From Anaerobacterium chartisolvens (lineage in GTDB: Bacteria; Bacillota; Clostridia; Acetivibrionales; DSM-27016), in NCBI RefSeq assembly GCF_003337415.1, contig NZ_QPJT01000012.1:1-64000 (forward strand): DNA of 64,000 nucleotides, given 5' to 3'. This document shows, in pieces, positions 25,819 through 34,976 of the stretch; the stretch's first letter is position 1, and the number at the start of each line of letters is the position of its first letter. Both the position numbers and the translations under genes were made by a program. The notes beneath the pieces are model-generated. The model did not search any database and was not told where the DNA came from. It worked only from the letters and a program-made list of their open reading frames with translations.

Positions 25819-26817
25819 TTATTTACCCGCCCTTACCACAAGCATGACAAGATTGCCGACTATTTCATCCACCGGAGCACTTCTTGAAAAATCCGTTACG
25901 GGCTTTGCAAAGCCTTGCAGCAGCGGGCCATGCGCGAGAGCGTTTCCGAAGGTTTGTATAAGCTTTACGCCTATGTTGCCTGCGTTTAAATCAGGAAATA
26001 CAATTATGTTGGCACGGCCTGCAACACCGCTTTCTCTCTTTACCTTTTTAGCGGCCACCATTGGGTTTAATGCGGCATCAAGCTGGAATTCCCCGTCTAT
26101 GGCAAGGTCAGGCCTGCGCTCATTAGCAAGCCTTACGGCCTCCACCACCTTTTCTGTAATTTCATGCTGGCCGCTGCCGTCGGTAGAAAAGCAGATCAGC
26201 GCCGCTCTTGGCTCCCAGCCAAGCAAGCTTTTCATTGTATCTGAAGATGTACATGCAATATCCGCAAGCTCCGAAGCATTTGGGTTTTGACAAACCGCGC
26301 AGTCCGTAATAGCAAGCAGATTGCCTTCAGAGCCCTGATAACCCGGAGCTTCAACTATACCTATGCTGGATATTGTGCTAATCCCTTCCTCCATGCCGAT
26401 AAACATCTGACTTGCAAGTATAACCTCACCCGTCGTATGGTCAATACCTGCGGCAAGACAATCGGCTCTTCCTATTTTGACCATAGCCGCGGCAAAATTC
26501 AAAGGAGCTTTAAGCTTTCTGTTTAAGGTTTTCTCGGTAAGCTCGCTGCTTACCGCCAAATATGACCGAACAGTGTCGACCAGTATTGTTTCGTCTGTAT
26601 TATCGATATAATCAAACCCGTCAGTTGATATATTAAGCCCCGCTGCTAAGCCCTCGGCTGTCCCTTTTTTACTTACAAGGATGGGATAAGCAATTCCCAT
26701 ATCCTTAATCCTTCTTGCAGCCTGAATAACCTTTTCATTTTCCGCTTCGGGAAAAATAATTCTTTTTGGAGCAGCCTTTGCTCTCTCCAAAAGCCTGCTC
26801 ATAAAATCTGTACCCAT
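25819..26817 (-). CDS. Phosphate acetyl/butyryl-transferase
   Basis: 332 residues. The N-terminus RIIFPEAENEKVIQAARRI and the C-terminal half (GRANIIVFPDLNAGNIGVKL; GPLLQGFAKPVTDFSRSA) are typical of the Pta family in its single-domain form. It exchanges CoA for phosphate on an acyl group. It is paired with a butyrate-kinase-type enzyme rather than an acetate kinase, so the true acyl chain may be longer than acetyl. GAGGAG lies 7 nt before the ATG. Confidence 0.85.
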   Translation of the reverse strand: MGTDFMSRLLERAKAAPKRIIFPEAENEKVIQAARRIKDMGIAYPILVSKKGTAEGLAAGLNISTDGFDYIDNTDETILVDTVRSYLAVSSELTEKTLNRKLKAPLNFAAAMVKIGRADCLAAGIDHTTGEVILASQMFIGMEEGISTISSIGIVEAPGYQGSEGNLLAITDCAVCQNPNASELADIACTSSDTMKSLLGWEPRAALICFSTDGSGQHEITEKVVEAVRLANERRPDLAIDGEFQLDAALNPMVAAKKVKRESGVAGRANIIVFPDLNAGNIGVKLIQTFGNALAHGPLLQGFAKPVTDFSRSAPVDEIVGNLVMLVVRAGK

Positions 26818-26858
26818 TTTAAACTCTCCTCGTATAATTTCAGGATAAATAAGCTTCT

Positions 26859-27233
26859 CTATCTTTGCGCGACAGCAAATGCAGACACATACTCCGTTTC
26901 ATATGAAATGGATACCATTACGCTGCTTACTCCTTTACTCTCGGCTACTTGCTTAAGCTTTCCGAACAATTGCACAGCAGGCTGCCCAAATTCATTATTG
27001 ATAATTTCTATCTCAGTCAAATCGACAAAGCTTCCATCTATGCCTAAGGTTTTAAAAACGGCCTCCTTAGCTGCAAACCTTGTTGCAAAATACATTGCGG
27101 GGTCTGGCCTCAATGCCGCCTGCTCCCGCTCCTCCAATGTAAAGGTCTTTCTTAGAAAAGCGCTGTAGCCGTCACTTAAGGCGTTTCTTATACGTTCAAT
27201 CTTTAAAATGTCCGTTCCAATACCAACCACCAT
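26859..27233 (-). CDS. acpS: Holo-[acyl-carrier-protein] synthase
   Basis: 124 residues from the ATG at 27233 (GGGG 8 nt upstream). An open frame continues upstream to 27392, but those codons are intergenic and R1 sequence. GIGTDILKIERI and YFATRFAAKEAVFKTLG carry the Mg- and CoA-binding residues of AcpS. The family's usual Ser-His near the end is Ser-Tyr (VSISYETEYVSAFAV). It transfers phosphopantetheine to a carrier-protein serine. A dedicated acyl carrier protein is encoded two genes upstream, at 29570. Confidence 0.85.
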   Translation of the reverse strand: MVVGIGTDILKIERIRNALSDGYSAFLRKTFTLEEREQAALRPDPAMYFATRFAAKEAVFKTLGIDGSFVDLTEIEIINNEFGQPAVQLFGKLKQVAESKGVSSVMVSISYETEYVSAFAVAQR

Positions 27234-27314
27234 ACCGCACCCCTTTTTTCCGCCGTATATTATATAACGGCGGCTAAGACAGTTAACCACCGTATATAAT
27301 GAATTCCAAGCTTC

Positions 27315-27517
27315 TATATAAGTCACGATAAAGATTTTACATGGAGGATATAAATTGCTGGAAGAAATTTTTTTGACCCGTAAGGAATACATCTAAGAAA
27401 AGCGCCTGATGACATACCCGTGAGACATTTCCCCGCAAGGCGTCTTTTCGTTGCTATTAAAAATTTCTGTAAGCAATTATATCCTCTATGTTTGTAAAAT
27501 CTTTATCGCATCATATA
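27315..27517 (+). repeat. R1 element, copy f
   Basis: A 203-bp copy with the common GCGCCT hairpin. Its short frame reads MLEEIFLTRKEYI. It lies between acpS and the CocE-like hydrolase gene and ends 9 bp from the latter's stop codon. Confidence 0.9.
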
Positions 27518-27526
27518 CATTTCAGT

Positions 27527-29263
27527 TTAGCGATATATATAGTCTCCGGCCTGATACCTAGGAGGTATAACCGGTATTTGCAGGAATGAATCGTACTTGC
27601 CGCCTGTATGAATCACATGGCTCCCTTTGTTGTCAGTTTCCCATTCAAGCCTCTCAAACCAGCCCTCGCGGATATAACGTCCCGCTAAATGCAGGCGAAG
27701 CTGCTGTCCCTTGTGCCATATTCTGCTGTGCGGCCATATTTCTATTTCCACCGGGACAATTTCTCCAGGTTTTAGCTTTTCTTCCTTGCGGTGGGCCTGA
27801 ACAGGCTGATAGTCTGTTGAAAGCTTGGGATCAAGCTCCCTGCGCGAAACTCTCATTTTGCCCCACGCACCGGGGTGAGGCTCACCCAATACCTTTGTCG
27901 GTATAAAATTACCCTCATCATCCAGCTTTTGAATTGTAACAAATATGTCCATATCGTCATGTCCGTCTGCCTCCACCCATGCATGGAGCTTCATGAACCC
28001 GGTAATTTCCGTAGTCTCTTCAAATTTTATATCAAAAGTAACCTCACCTGTATTGCCATCATAGCAAGCCTTGGACTCTACGCCGCTCTCTTCAAATGAA
28101 AGAGACTTTTTCTCCGCGTTAAGATAGAGCTTTTTGTATTGAGTTCTGGCAAGAGGAAACTCCTTTTCCGGGCGGTTTGTCTGATAGTCATAATCATAGG
28201 CATCCATAACCTCCAGGCGTATTTTAGGCGTCAGCTCCCAACCATTGCGTATGCCCTTAAGATAGCGGTCGAAGAATCGCCTTAAATCCTCAAGCCCTTC
28301 AGAGCAGTATGCATCCGGCCACTCAAACTCCCTGTGCGCGCGCAGCCATTTCTTTGTTGAGCGTATTTTTTTGAAACCGTTAATTGCCCCGCGAAGGTGG
28401 AAATGGCTCCAGCTTGCCGTTATGTAAGCCGGCACCCTTACCTTTTCAAACTTCGCAATCTTATCCTCCCAGTAAGCATTCATGAGAGGGTATTTCTGAG
28501 CCATAGCTATCATATCGTCAATATAGCCCTCCCCGGTGGTAAACCCTACAACACCCTCCATAAAGGCATATGCGGGAATACCGCCGTCAAACGCCGACTC
28601 TCTGTATACGTCGCCGGTGCCTTCCCAGGGAGCTATACACGCCAGATGCGGAGGCTGCTCCGCCGCTATTCTCCATTGTGTCATGGCAACTCCCGAATTG
28701 CCGCTCATACCCACCTTACCATTGCACCAGTATTGACTTGCCAGCCATTCTATAAAATCATATCCGTCACGGGCATCCTGTGTGCCAAATACCTGCAAAT
28801 CACCCTCCGAGTGCCCGCAGCCTCTTAAGTCAACATTTGCCACAGCGTATCCACGATGGCACCAATAGCCCGGATCGGGGGATTCAAATTTAGCCATGTT
28901 TGAAACAGTTCCCGGCGGCACCCCCATTATCTTCCATTCATCCTGACCGTCACCGGGACGCTTTCCGAAAAAGCTCCATGATATTATGGCAGGTATATCG
29001 GTCATCCCTTCAGGGCGGTATATATCCGCATATATGATTACTCCATCCCTCATTTTTACAGCAACGTCCTGCTCGCATATAATTCCCGGCTCCGCAATGT
29101 AAGTACGCTGGTTAAATTCCGGGCAAAAGGCAAAGGTAACCTCGCCATTGTTCGCTTCAATTTCTTCCTTTGTGAGAGGCTTTCTTGCCTTTCGGTAAAT
29201 ACACTCTATTTCCTCATCGCCGAATTTAATTTTTTTGGTTATTCTCTCAAAATTTTCAGCCAT
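27527..29263 (-). CDS. CocE/NonD-family serine hydrolase (X-Pro dipeptidyl-peptidase-like acyl esterase)
   Basis: 578 residues. The alpha/beta-hydrolase part contains VDLRGCGHSEGD and the nucleophile elbow GMSGNSGVAMTQW with the probable catalytic S190. The C-terminal third is the jelly-roll domain of this family (IEIWPHSRIWHKGQQLRLHLAGRY-type end). Relatives cleave esters such as cocaine or act as acylases. No signal peptide is seen, so it is cytoplasmic. It lies 61 bp after an acyl carrier protein gene and before acpS, phosphotransacetylase and kinase genes. It may release an acyl group that feeds them. Confidence 0.8.
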   Translation of the reverse strand: MAENFERITKKIKFGDEEIECIYRKARKPLTKEEIEANNGEVTFAFCPEFNQRTYIAEPGIICEQDVAVKMRDGVIIYADIYRPEGMTDIPAIISWSFFGKRPGDGQDEWKIMGVPPGTVSNMAKFESPDPGYWCHRGYAVANVDLRGCGHSEGDLQVFGTQDARDGYDFIEWLASQYWCNGKVGMSGNSGVAMTQWRIAAEQPPHLACIAPWEGTGDVYRESAFDGGIPAYAFMEGVVGFTTGEGYIDDMIAMAQKYPLMNAYWEDKIAKFEKVRVPAYITASWSHFHLRGAINGFKKIRSTKKWLRAHREFEWPDAYCSEGLEDLRRFFDRYLKGIRNGWELTPKIRLEVMDAYDYDYQTNRPEKEFPLARTQYKKLYLNAEKKSLSFEESGVESKACYDGNTGEVTFDIKFEETTEITGFMKLHAWVEADGHDDMDIFVTIQKLDDEGNFIPTKVLGEPHPGAWGKMRVSRRELDPKLSTDYQPVQAHRKEEKLKPGEIVPVEIEIWPHSRIWHKGQQLRLHLAGRYIREGWFERLEWETDNKGSHVIHTGGKYDSFLQIPVIPPRYQAGDYIYR

Positions 29264-29324
29264 TTTGTACCCCTTTCAGTATTATATATAGCTTTGAATT
29301 ATTTATCAAAGTAGAACTCTGCTA

Positions 29325-29570
29325 TCAGCCGCAAAGACCTGCAACGTAATCAGCAGCCTCACCTAACGTCTTTTTTCTTCTGAATTCCATAAAATTAATC
29401 TCTGCGCCGTACTCATCCTCTAATACCGCAATAATTTTTACATAATCCACCGACTTGGCATCCAGCTCTTCCACAAACATAGTGCCTCCGTTCAAGCTGC
29501 CGGCATCCTTTTTAAAAAGTTCTGAAGCTTTTTTGATGATTAATTCCAATACCTCTTCATTTAAATTCAT
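29325..29570 (-). CDS. Acyl carrier protein
   Basis: 81 residues, acidic, four-helix carrier-protein pattern. The phosphopantetheine serine is in DAKSVDYVKI (S40). It is not next to fatty-acid synthesis genes; it begins a run that includes a hydrolase, AcpS, phosphotransacetylase and butyrate kinase. That suggests a dedicated carrier for an acyl group in catabolism, or in making a small molecule. AGAGG lies upstream of the ATG. Confidence 0.8.
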   Translation of the reverse strand: MNLNEEVLELIIKKASELFKKDAGSLNGGTMFVEELDAKSVDYVKIIAVLEDEYGAEINFMEFRRKKTLGEAADYVAGLCG

Positions 29571-29751
29571 GATGATATTTACCTCTTTTCTTTTGAAAGT
29601 TTCAGATTTTAGATTTTTAACACAATGAACCGATAGGGTAATATTATGAATTTCGTGCTTCCCATTGCTTACGTTATCTTAATTGTATATAATTAAATAA
29701 GCTTATTCATCGTATTGCCGCACAAATTTCTATGCATAATTACTGCTTTGA

Positions 29752-29768
29752 TTGTGTTGAGAACACAA
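29752..29768. promoter_or_regulatory. Perfect palindrome TTGTGTT-GAG-AACACAA, candidate operator
   Basis: A 7-bp perfect inverted repeat with a 3-bp spacer between the divergent acyl-carrier-protein and PucR-type regulator genes, about 70 bp before the regulator start. It could be a binding site for that regulator. Confidence 0.4.
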
Positions 29769-29838
29769 AGGATATTTTCACGCTTCCATAGCAGGAGAAT
29801 ATAGACATATTTAGGTTTAATTATAAAGGAATGATAAT

Positions 29839-31392
29839 ATGGATTTACACCTTTTAATAACCCGCTTAGGCGATATGCAGTTTGAAATACGTGTTGAATC
29901 TGACTTTGCAGTGGAGCTGCTCGGGTATAAAATGCTGTCTAAAGGACAACAGGTTTTTTTACCGCATATAATTTATTATGGGTATGCGTCACAGCTTCCT
30001 GAAGTCTTGCCTGATGACACTGTTATTAATATAATCAGCTATTGTGACGTGGAAATTCGTTCGGATTTTTTTACTAAAAACAATTTAAATCTTATTTTGA
30101 TTAAAAAGGATTTTGACGCAGAGCTTATTTTTGAAAAGCTGCAGCAGTTATTTATAGAAGACCAGCAAATTATATCCGATATGAAGCTGCTGCTCGACGC
30201 GCTGTTTTCGGAAATGGGGCTGCAATACATAACCGACGTTGCTTCAGCCATATTTGAAAACCCTGTTTTTATAGTCGATACAAGCTTTAAATACATCGCA
30301 AAATCAAAAATGGTACTTACTAATGATCCTGACCTGCAGGAGGAATTAAATCTCGGTTATATACTTGATAAAAACGTTCAGAGCATTAAAAAAAGCCGTT
30401 TGGATGAAAAGGTGAGAAAGAACAATTATCCCTTTTACTTAAGCAATAAAGCCACAGGCAAGGGTATGCTGATTGTAGCGGTCAGTATTCATCAGATTGA
30501 GGTAGCCCATATTGCACTTTACGAGCTTAATAGAAAATTTTCTGAAAATGACTATAAGCTGTTATACAACCTTGGAAACATTGTCTCGCAGGAGCTGCAA
30601 AAAAATGAGCTGTACAAGGAAAACAAGGGCCTTGTATACTCAAATTTACTCGCCGATATGCTGGAAAATAAGGTAGGCAATATAAAGGACATACATCAAA
30701 GATTCCGCGTGCTGGGATATACATTAAAAGAAAACCTCTATGTTCTGGCAACAAGCCCAAAAGGCTACAAATCCTCCAAGGCAAGGCACAATATCGCAGA
30801 ACAGCTGATAAGGCTTTTGCCGGGGAGCATATATGTTATATACCGGGATACCATAGTGCTTCTTTTAAGCCGTCCTAAAAATACTCATATAACTGAATAT
30901 GAGTTCCAAGAGCTGGAAGCGTACCTTAGTAATATAAATCAAATAGCAGGCCTTAGCATATGCTTTTCAGACATATGGGAAATCCAGAGATATTACAAGC
31001 AGGCTCTTAAGGCCTCTGAGCTTGGCGTGAAGCTAAATGACAGTAAATATATATTTAAATATGAAAATTATTCGATATTTCATATGATAGAATTATGCGG
31101 CGAGCATGAAAACCTTTGGAATTTCTGCTGTCCGACAGTGCGTGTACTATTGGAATACGATAAAAAAAACGATACGGTCTTGCTGAAAACACTGTATCAT
31201 TACTTAAAGAACCTGAAAAACCCCACAAAGACATCCGCAGAGCTGCACATTCATAAAAATACCCTTTTTTACAGGGTAGATAAAATCAAAAATATAATAG
31301 GAAGCAATTTGGAAAATGGCGATGAGCTGGCAGAAATCCTGATATCTGTAAAGATACTGTTTTATTTGGGCGAAAGCGCAGACCTGAAATAA
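29839..31392 (+). CDS. PucR/CdaR-type transcriptional regulator
   Basis: 517 residues. The C-terminal PucR helix-turn-helix is AELHIHKNTLFYRVDKIKN (about 470-490), preceded by a helical region (WEIQRYYKQALKASELG) typical of these regulators. The N-terminal sensor part is unlike that of the paralogue at 11272. It is divergent from the carrier-protein/hydrolase run, which is its likely target. AAAGGA lies 9 nt before the ATG. Confidence 0.8.
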   Translation: MDLHLLITRLGDMQFEIRVESDFAVELLGYKMLSKGQQVFLPHIIYYGYASQLPEVLPDDTVINIISYCDVEIRSDFFTKNNLNLILIKKDFDAELIFEKLQQLFIEDQQIISDMKLLLDALFSEMGLQYITDVASAIFENPVFIVDTSFKYIAKSKMVLTNDPDLQEELNLGYILDKNVQSIKKSRLDEKVRKNNYPFYLSNKATGKGMLIVAVSIHQIEVAHIALYELNRKFSENDYKLLYNLGNIVSQELQKNELYKENKGLVYSNLLADMLENKVGNIKDIHQRFRVLGYTLKENLYVLATSPKGYKSSKARHNIAEQLIRLLPGSIYVIYRDTIVLLLSRPKNTHITEYEFQELEAYLSNINQIAGLSICFSDIWEIQRYYKQALKASELGVKLNDSKYIFKYENYSIFHMIELCGEHENLWNFCCPTVRVLLEYDKKNDTVLLKTLYHYLKNLKNPTKTSAELHIHKNTLFYRVDKIKNIIGSNLENGDELAEILISVKILFYLGESADLK

Positions 31393-31550
31393 TATCTCTC
31401 ATATACTTATAATTTCTCATGTCTAAAATTACCTTGAACAAATTCTGTCCATGTAAAAATAATAAATGGCAAGACAATTGTATTTTTAATAATGTATATT
31501 AATAGCTATCAATTCTATGTTTAACCTTGTGAAAGGATACAGGAGCAGCT

Positions 31551-32732
31551 ATGAAAAAATATACATTAATGCTTTCCATTCTCTCCATATCAATGCTTCA
31601 AGCAATTATTTCAGGCATATCGCCTGTTCTTGCCGACATAAAAAGGGCGTTCCCTGATGTCAGTGAGGTATTGGTTATGCAGCTGCTTTCGCTGCCGTTT
31701 ATTTTTACTGTTCCTGCTTCTCTTATCAGCGGAAAGCTTTCGGAAAAGCTTTCTAAAAAAACAATTCTGCTATTTGGAATTACACTTACTACCGTTAGCG
31801 GAATAATCCCCATGTTTGTCAGCAATTTTTATTTGATACTCATTGTCCGTATTTTTACAGGGATTGGTGTTGGTTTGGTTATTCCTTTTATGGTAAGTCT
31901 TATTGTCGATTTTTTTGAGGGCTCCGAAAGAGAATATCTGTTTGGAATACAAGGAACCTTCGTATGCATTGGCTCCATTACTTATTACGTATTGGGGGGC
32001 TTGCTCGGCGCCATCAACTGGCATTTGAACTTTTCTATTTTTTTCATAGGGCTTTTGGTTATTACTTTGGTTATGCTTTACCTGCCCGGTAAGGATAAGC
32101 ATGAAAACAAGGCTGAAAACAAAAGCACAGCCCTTATTTCTAAAAGGCAGCTTGTTATTTGCTTTCTGGTGTTTGCAGCAGCCTTACTCATTTCGGTATT
32201 CACCGCTAGGCTTTCCTTCTTAATTACAGGCGAAGGAATAGGAAATGCGGCCACAACAGGTATTATTACTATGTTTACCAGTGTAGGCGGGTTAATGGCC
32301 GGACTTTATTTCGGAAAGCTTTCCAGAATTTTAAACCGCTTTGTGGTTACTTTGGCCATTTTTCTGGCGGGGCTGGGTATATTTATAGCCGCCAATACAC
32401 ACCAAGCCGGCATAATGATGCTTGCGGCATTAATATTAGGCTCAGGCTCGGCGCTTTCAGTCGCAGCTTTCATGAGCATGATCGCTTCAGCCTCCTCCGG
32501 GGCATCCAACACATTTGTAACGGCAGTTTTTATGTCATCTATAAGTCTGGGCATGTCAGGGGCGCCCATTTTCACTTCAGTATTAAGCCATCTGGTGCCT
32601 TCTTTTTCCGCCAGAGGAATCTACACCTTAACCGCGGTTCTTTTATTTTTATATTCCCTGATGTCATTTTTAATAATTTCCATAGCTAAAAAGAAAAGCT
32701 TTGTGTCACAAAACTATATTAATAAAGCATAG
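31551..32732 (+). CDS. MFS transporter
   Basis: 393 residues with about twelve hydrophobic segments. LISGKLSEKLSKKTILLFG is the loop 2-3 motif of the major facilitator family, and IVRIFTGIGVGLVIPFMVSLI the fourth segment. It could export or import a small organic compound. It is followed after 13 bp by an AraC regulator gene, so the two are co-transcribed. No substrate can be assigned. Confidence 0.85.
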   Translation: MKKYTLMLSILSISMLQAIISGISPVLADIKRAFPDVSEVLVMQLLSLPFIFTVPASLISGKLSEKLSKKTILLFGITLTTVSGIIPMFVSNFYLILIVRIFTGIGVGLVIPFMVSLIVDFFEGSEREYLFGIQGTFVCIGSITYYVLGGLLGAINWHLNFSIFFIGLLVITLVMLYLPGKDKHENKAENKSTALISKRQLVICFLVFAAALLISVFTARLSFLITGEGIGNAATTGIITMFTSVGGLMAGLYFGKLSRILNRFVVTLAIFLAGLGIFIAANTHQAGIMMLAALILGSGSALSVAAFMSMIASASSGASNTFVTAVFMSSISLGMSGAPIFTSVLSHLVPSFSARGIYTLTAVLLFLYSLMSFLIISIAKKKSFVSQNYINKA

Positions 32733-32745
32733 GAGGTAACTGATT

Positions 32746-33597
32746 ATGGCATTCTATGAAAACACAGGCTACTCTCCAAACTTCCCAATTATTGCAAAGA
32801 AGCTCACCGATGCTACCTCTCTTCCCCACTGGCATCCAGAATATGAGCTCTCGCTGGTGTGCGAAGGAAGCGTCGGTATGGGAAGAAATTCGGAATACAG
32901 GGTATTGAAAAAGGGTGATATAGCCTTTTGCGGTGTGGGAGATCTTCATTATTTTAACAGTAAAGGTATGCACTCAACTGTTGTGACAATCATTTTTCGC
33001 CCTGAGCTTTTGGGGAATGCAGTTGATTTGTCAGCATATAAGCAGTCTACAATTCCCTTATTGGATAGTGCCGCAGTGGAAGAATTAAAATTGGAAGCAT
33101 CCGCTCTTAATGAAATGACATACTGCATAGACTCCATTTATAAAGAGATGAGCGCACAAAGACATGATTACAAGCTATTTGTCAAAGCAGACCTAATAAA
33201 GCTTTTTGGATTATTCTCAAGGCATATACCCAAGTCGGCTATTGAGCTAGATGGAAATACAGCCGGCCCAAGAAGTATAACGCTGGTTCAAAGCGCTATG
33301 AAATATATAGAAAATAATTATTCGCAGGATATATCCCTGGACGAAATTTCCGAGTATCTTAAAATCAGCCCTTTTTATTTCTCACGGATTTTTAGCAGCG
33401 TTACCGGCTTAACCTATAAAAATTACCTTAATAAAACAAGGGTGGAAAAAGCACATAACCTTTTAGAGACTACGACAATGTCCGTTACCGATATAGCCTA
33501 TGAATGCGGCTATAACAGCCTCCGCACCTTTAACCGGGCCTTCAAGGAGCTTAAAGGCTCTACTCCTTCCAGCCTCAGACATGCGGCGGATCTTTAG
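32746..33597 (+). CDS. AraC-family regulator with N-terminal cupin
   Basis: 283 residues, clearly paralogous to the regulator at 18059: cupin core HWHPEYELSLVCEG and LKKGDIAFCGVGDLHYF, then the double helix-turn-helix (LDEISEYLKISPFYFSRIF; DIAYECGYNSLRTFNRAFK). AGGAGG lies 9 nt before the ATG. It is in one unit with the MFS gene and is convergent with the dehydrogenase of module B. Confidence 0.9.
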   Translation: MAFYENTGYSPNFPIIAKKLTDATSLPHWHPEYELSLVCEGSVGMGRNSEYRVLKKGDIAFCGVGDLHYFNSKGMHSTVVTIIFRPELLGNAVDLSAYKQSTIPLLDSAAVEELKLEASALNEMTYCIDSIYKEMSAQRHDYKLFVKADLIKLFGLFSRHIPKSAIELDGNTAGPRSITLVQSAMKYIENNYSQDISLDEISEYLKISPFYFSRIFSSVTGLTYKNYLNKTRVEKAHNLLETTTMSVTDIAYECGYNSLRTFNRAFKELKGSTPSSLRHAADL

Positions 33598-33633
33598 CAG
33601 CCCTTTCTGCCGTCTCCGGCTATCAATGTGGAA

Positions 33634-33671
33634 GTGAGAGGTGAGAGGTGAGAAATGAGAAGTGAGATGAT
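33634..33671. repeat. Low-complexity GTGAGAGGTGAGAAGTGAG-type tract
   Basis: Five imperfect 7-9 bp units of the GTGAGAG type after the AraC gene. Such GTGAGAGGTGAGAAATGAG tracts are common in intergenic DNA of spore-formers. No function is known to me. Confidence 0.6.
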
Positions 33672-33683
33672 TCTAAATATCTA

Positions 33684-33730
33684 AAAGGGGAAATCATAAC
33701 CGTTTGAACGGCTTCACGATTTCCCCTTTA
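33684..33730. terminator. Bidirectional terminator between convergent genes
   Basis: A 12-bp stem AAAGGGGAAATC / GATTTCCCCTTT (33684-33695 with 33718-33729), with an inner CCGTTTGAACGG hairpin. TTTT follows on the minus strand and TTTAAATT on the plus strand. Confidence 0.75.
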
Positions 33731-33756
33731 AATTAATAAAGGTTTTTAAATAGATA

Positions 33757-34935
33757 TTAGTCCAATTCTCCCATTGACAAGCCTACAGGCATTGAGTCGG
33801 GTCTTTCACAGGTGCTCTTCATATTATATACGGTGCCTTCTTTTGCGGATATATCAAAGCTTATAAGTGCTTCAAGCACATGATATGCAAGCTCTGCGTT
33901 TGTTCTATGCCTCCTGCCGTTGACTATGGCATAAGCCATATCCAGTATTCCTAAGCCCCTGCTGTTGTGAACATAATAGTACGGCATAGGTACTTCCTTA
34001 TATAAATCCGCTACTTCAGGCGAGTGGAATTTCATCACCGCTTCTCCGGTACTAAGTCCATCGACGGCCGCAATCATGCTTTCTCCTCTTATGATCTTAA
34101 CGGGCCCTCCGAACATGTTGGGATCGGGAACGGCCATTGAACCGTCGGTGCCATGTATTTCTATGCACGGCAGCTTTGATTTCCACATATCAAAGCTCAT
34201 GTTTATATTTGCCACTACTCCGCTTTCAAACTCCATGATGCCCGAATAGTGTGTAAGCACTTCTACATCTATTACCTTCCCCTTAAGAGGCGAGGTGCTT
34301 GTAATTGTCCTCTGGTCATAGGATTTTTTCGCAAAGCACATAGTCCTTTTAATAGGCCCCAGAAGAGAAACCAGTGCCGTTATATAATACGGCCCCATAT
34401 CCATCATGGGCCCTGCTCCCTTTTTATAGTAAAACTCAGGAGCAGGATGCCATGCCTCATGGCCGTGGCAAACCATATTGGCAGTTACAACAAGCGGCTT
34501 TCCTATCCAGCCTTCGTCCAGAGCCTTTCTGCAGGTCTGTATGCCGGCTCCCATGAATGTATCGGGTGCGTTTCCAACAAGCAGTCCCTTAGCCGCCGCT
34601 AATTCAGCAATCTTCCTTCCTTCTTCCATTGTAAGAGCCAGCGGTTTTTCACAATACACATGCTTACTGGCGTTCAACACCGCCATATTTACTTCATAAT
34701 GCGCCGCCGGTATGGTAAGATTCACTACAATCTCAATTTCGGAATCGCAGAGTAATTCCTCTACACTGCAGGCCTTGGGGATTTTAAACCTTTCAGCAGC
34801 TTCCCTTGCCTTTTCAACAAACATATCGGCACATGCTGCCACCTCCAAATGTTTGTTGAATCTTGTTGTCATATTGGTCAAATAAATGCCGCTTATCACT
34901 CCGCAGCCTATAATTCCAACCTTAACCCTTCTCAT
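33757..34935 (-). CDS. Gfo/Idh/MocA-family oxidoreductase (module B)
   Basis: 392 residues. Rossmann loop VGIIGCGVISGIY (residues 6-18), EKP motif in HVYCEKPLALT near residue 95, and the typical C-terminal region ending FDISAKEGTVYN. It is the last gene of the isomerase-isomerase-dehydrogenase module driven from P4. It is only distantly like the dehydrogenase of module A, although the two isomerase genes are shared. It probably oxidises a sugar ring hydroxyl using NAD(P). Confidence 0.85.
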   Translation of the reverse strand: MRRVKVGIIGCGVISGIYLTNMTTRFNKHLEVAACADMFVEKAREAAERFKIPKACSVEELLCDSEIEIVVNLTIPAAHYEVNMAVLNASKHVYCEKPLALTMEEGRKIAELAAAKGLLVGNAPDTFMGAGIQTCRKALDEGWIGKPLVVTANMVCHGHEAWHPAPEFYYKKGAGPMMDMGPYYITALVSLLGPIKRTMCFAKKSYDQRTITSTSPLKGKVIDVEVLTHYSGIMEFESGVVANINMSFDMWKSKLPCIEIHGTDGSMAVPDPNMFGGPVKIIRGESMIAAVDGLSTGEAVMKFHSPEVADLYKEVPMPYYYVHNSRGLGILDMAYAIVNGRRHRTNAELAYHVLEALISFDISAKEGTVYNMKSTCERPDSMPVGLSMGELD

Positions 34936-34976
34936 GGCTTAAGACCTCCTTATCTTCAACGAAAAGTATTTTTATA

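Noticed and set aside
27234-27392. N-terminal extension of AcpS
   Set aside because: The extra 53 codons are R1 and spacer sequence; AcpS relatives begin at the ATG at 27233, which has its own ribosome binding site.
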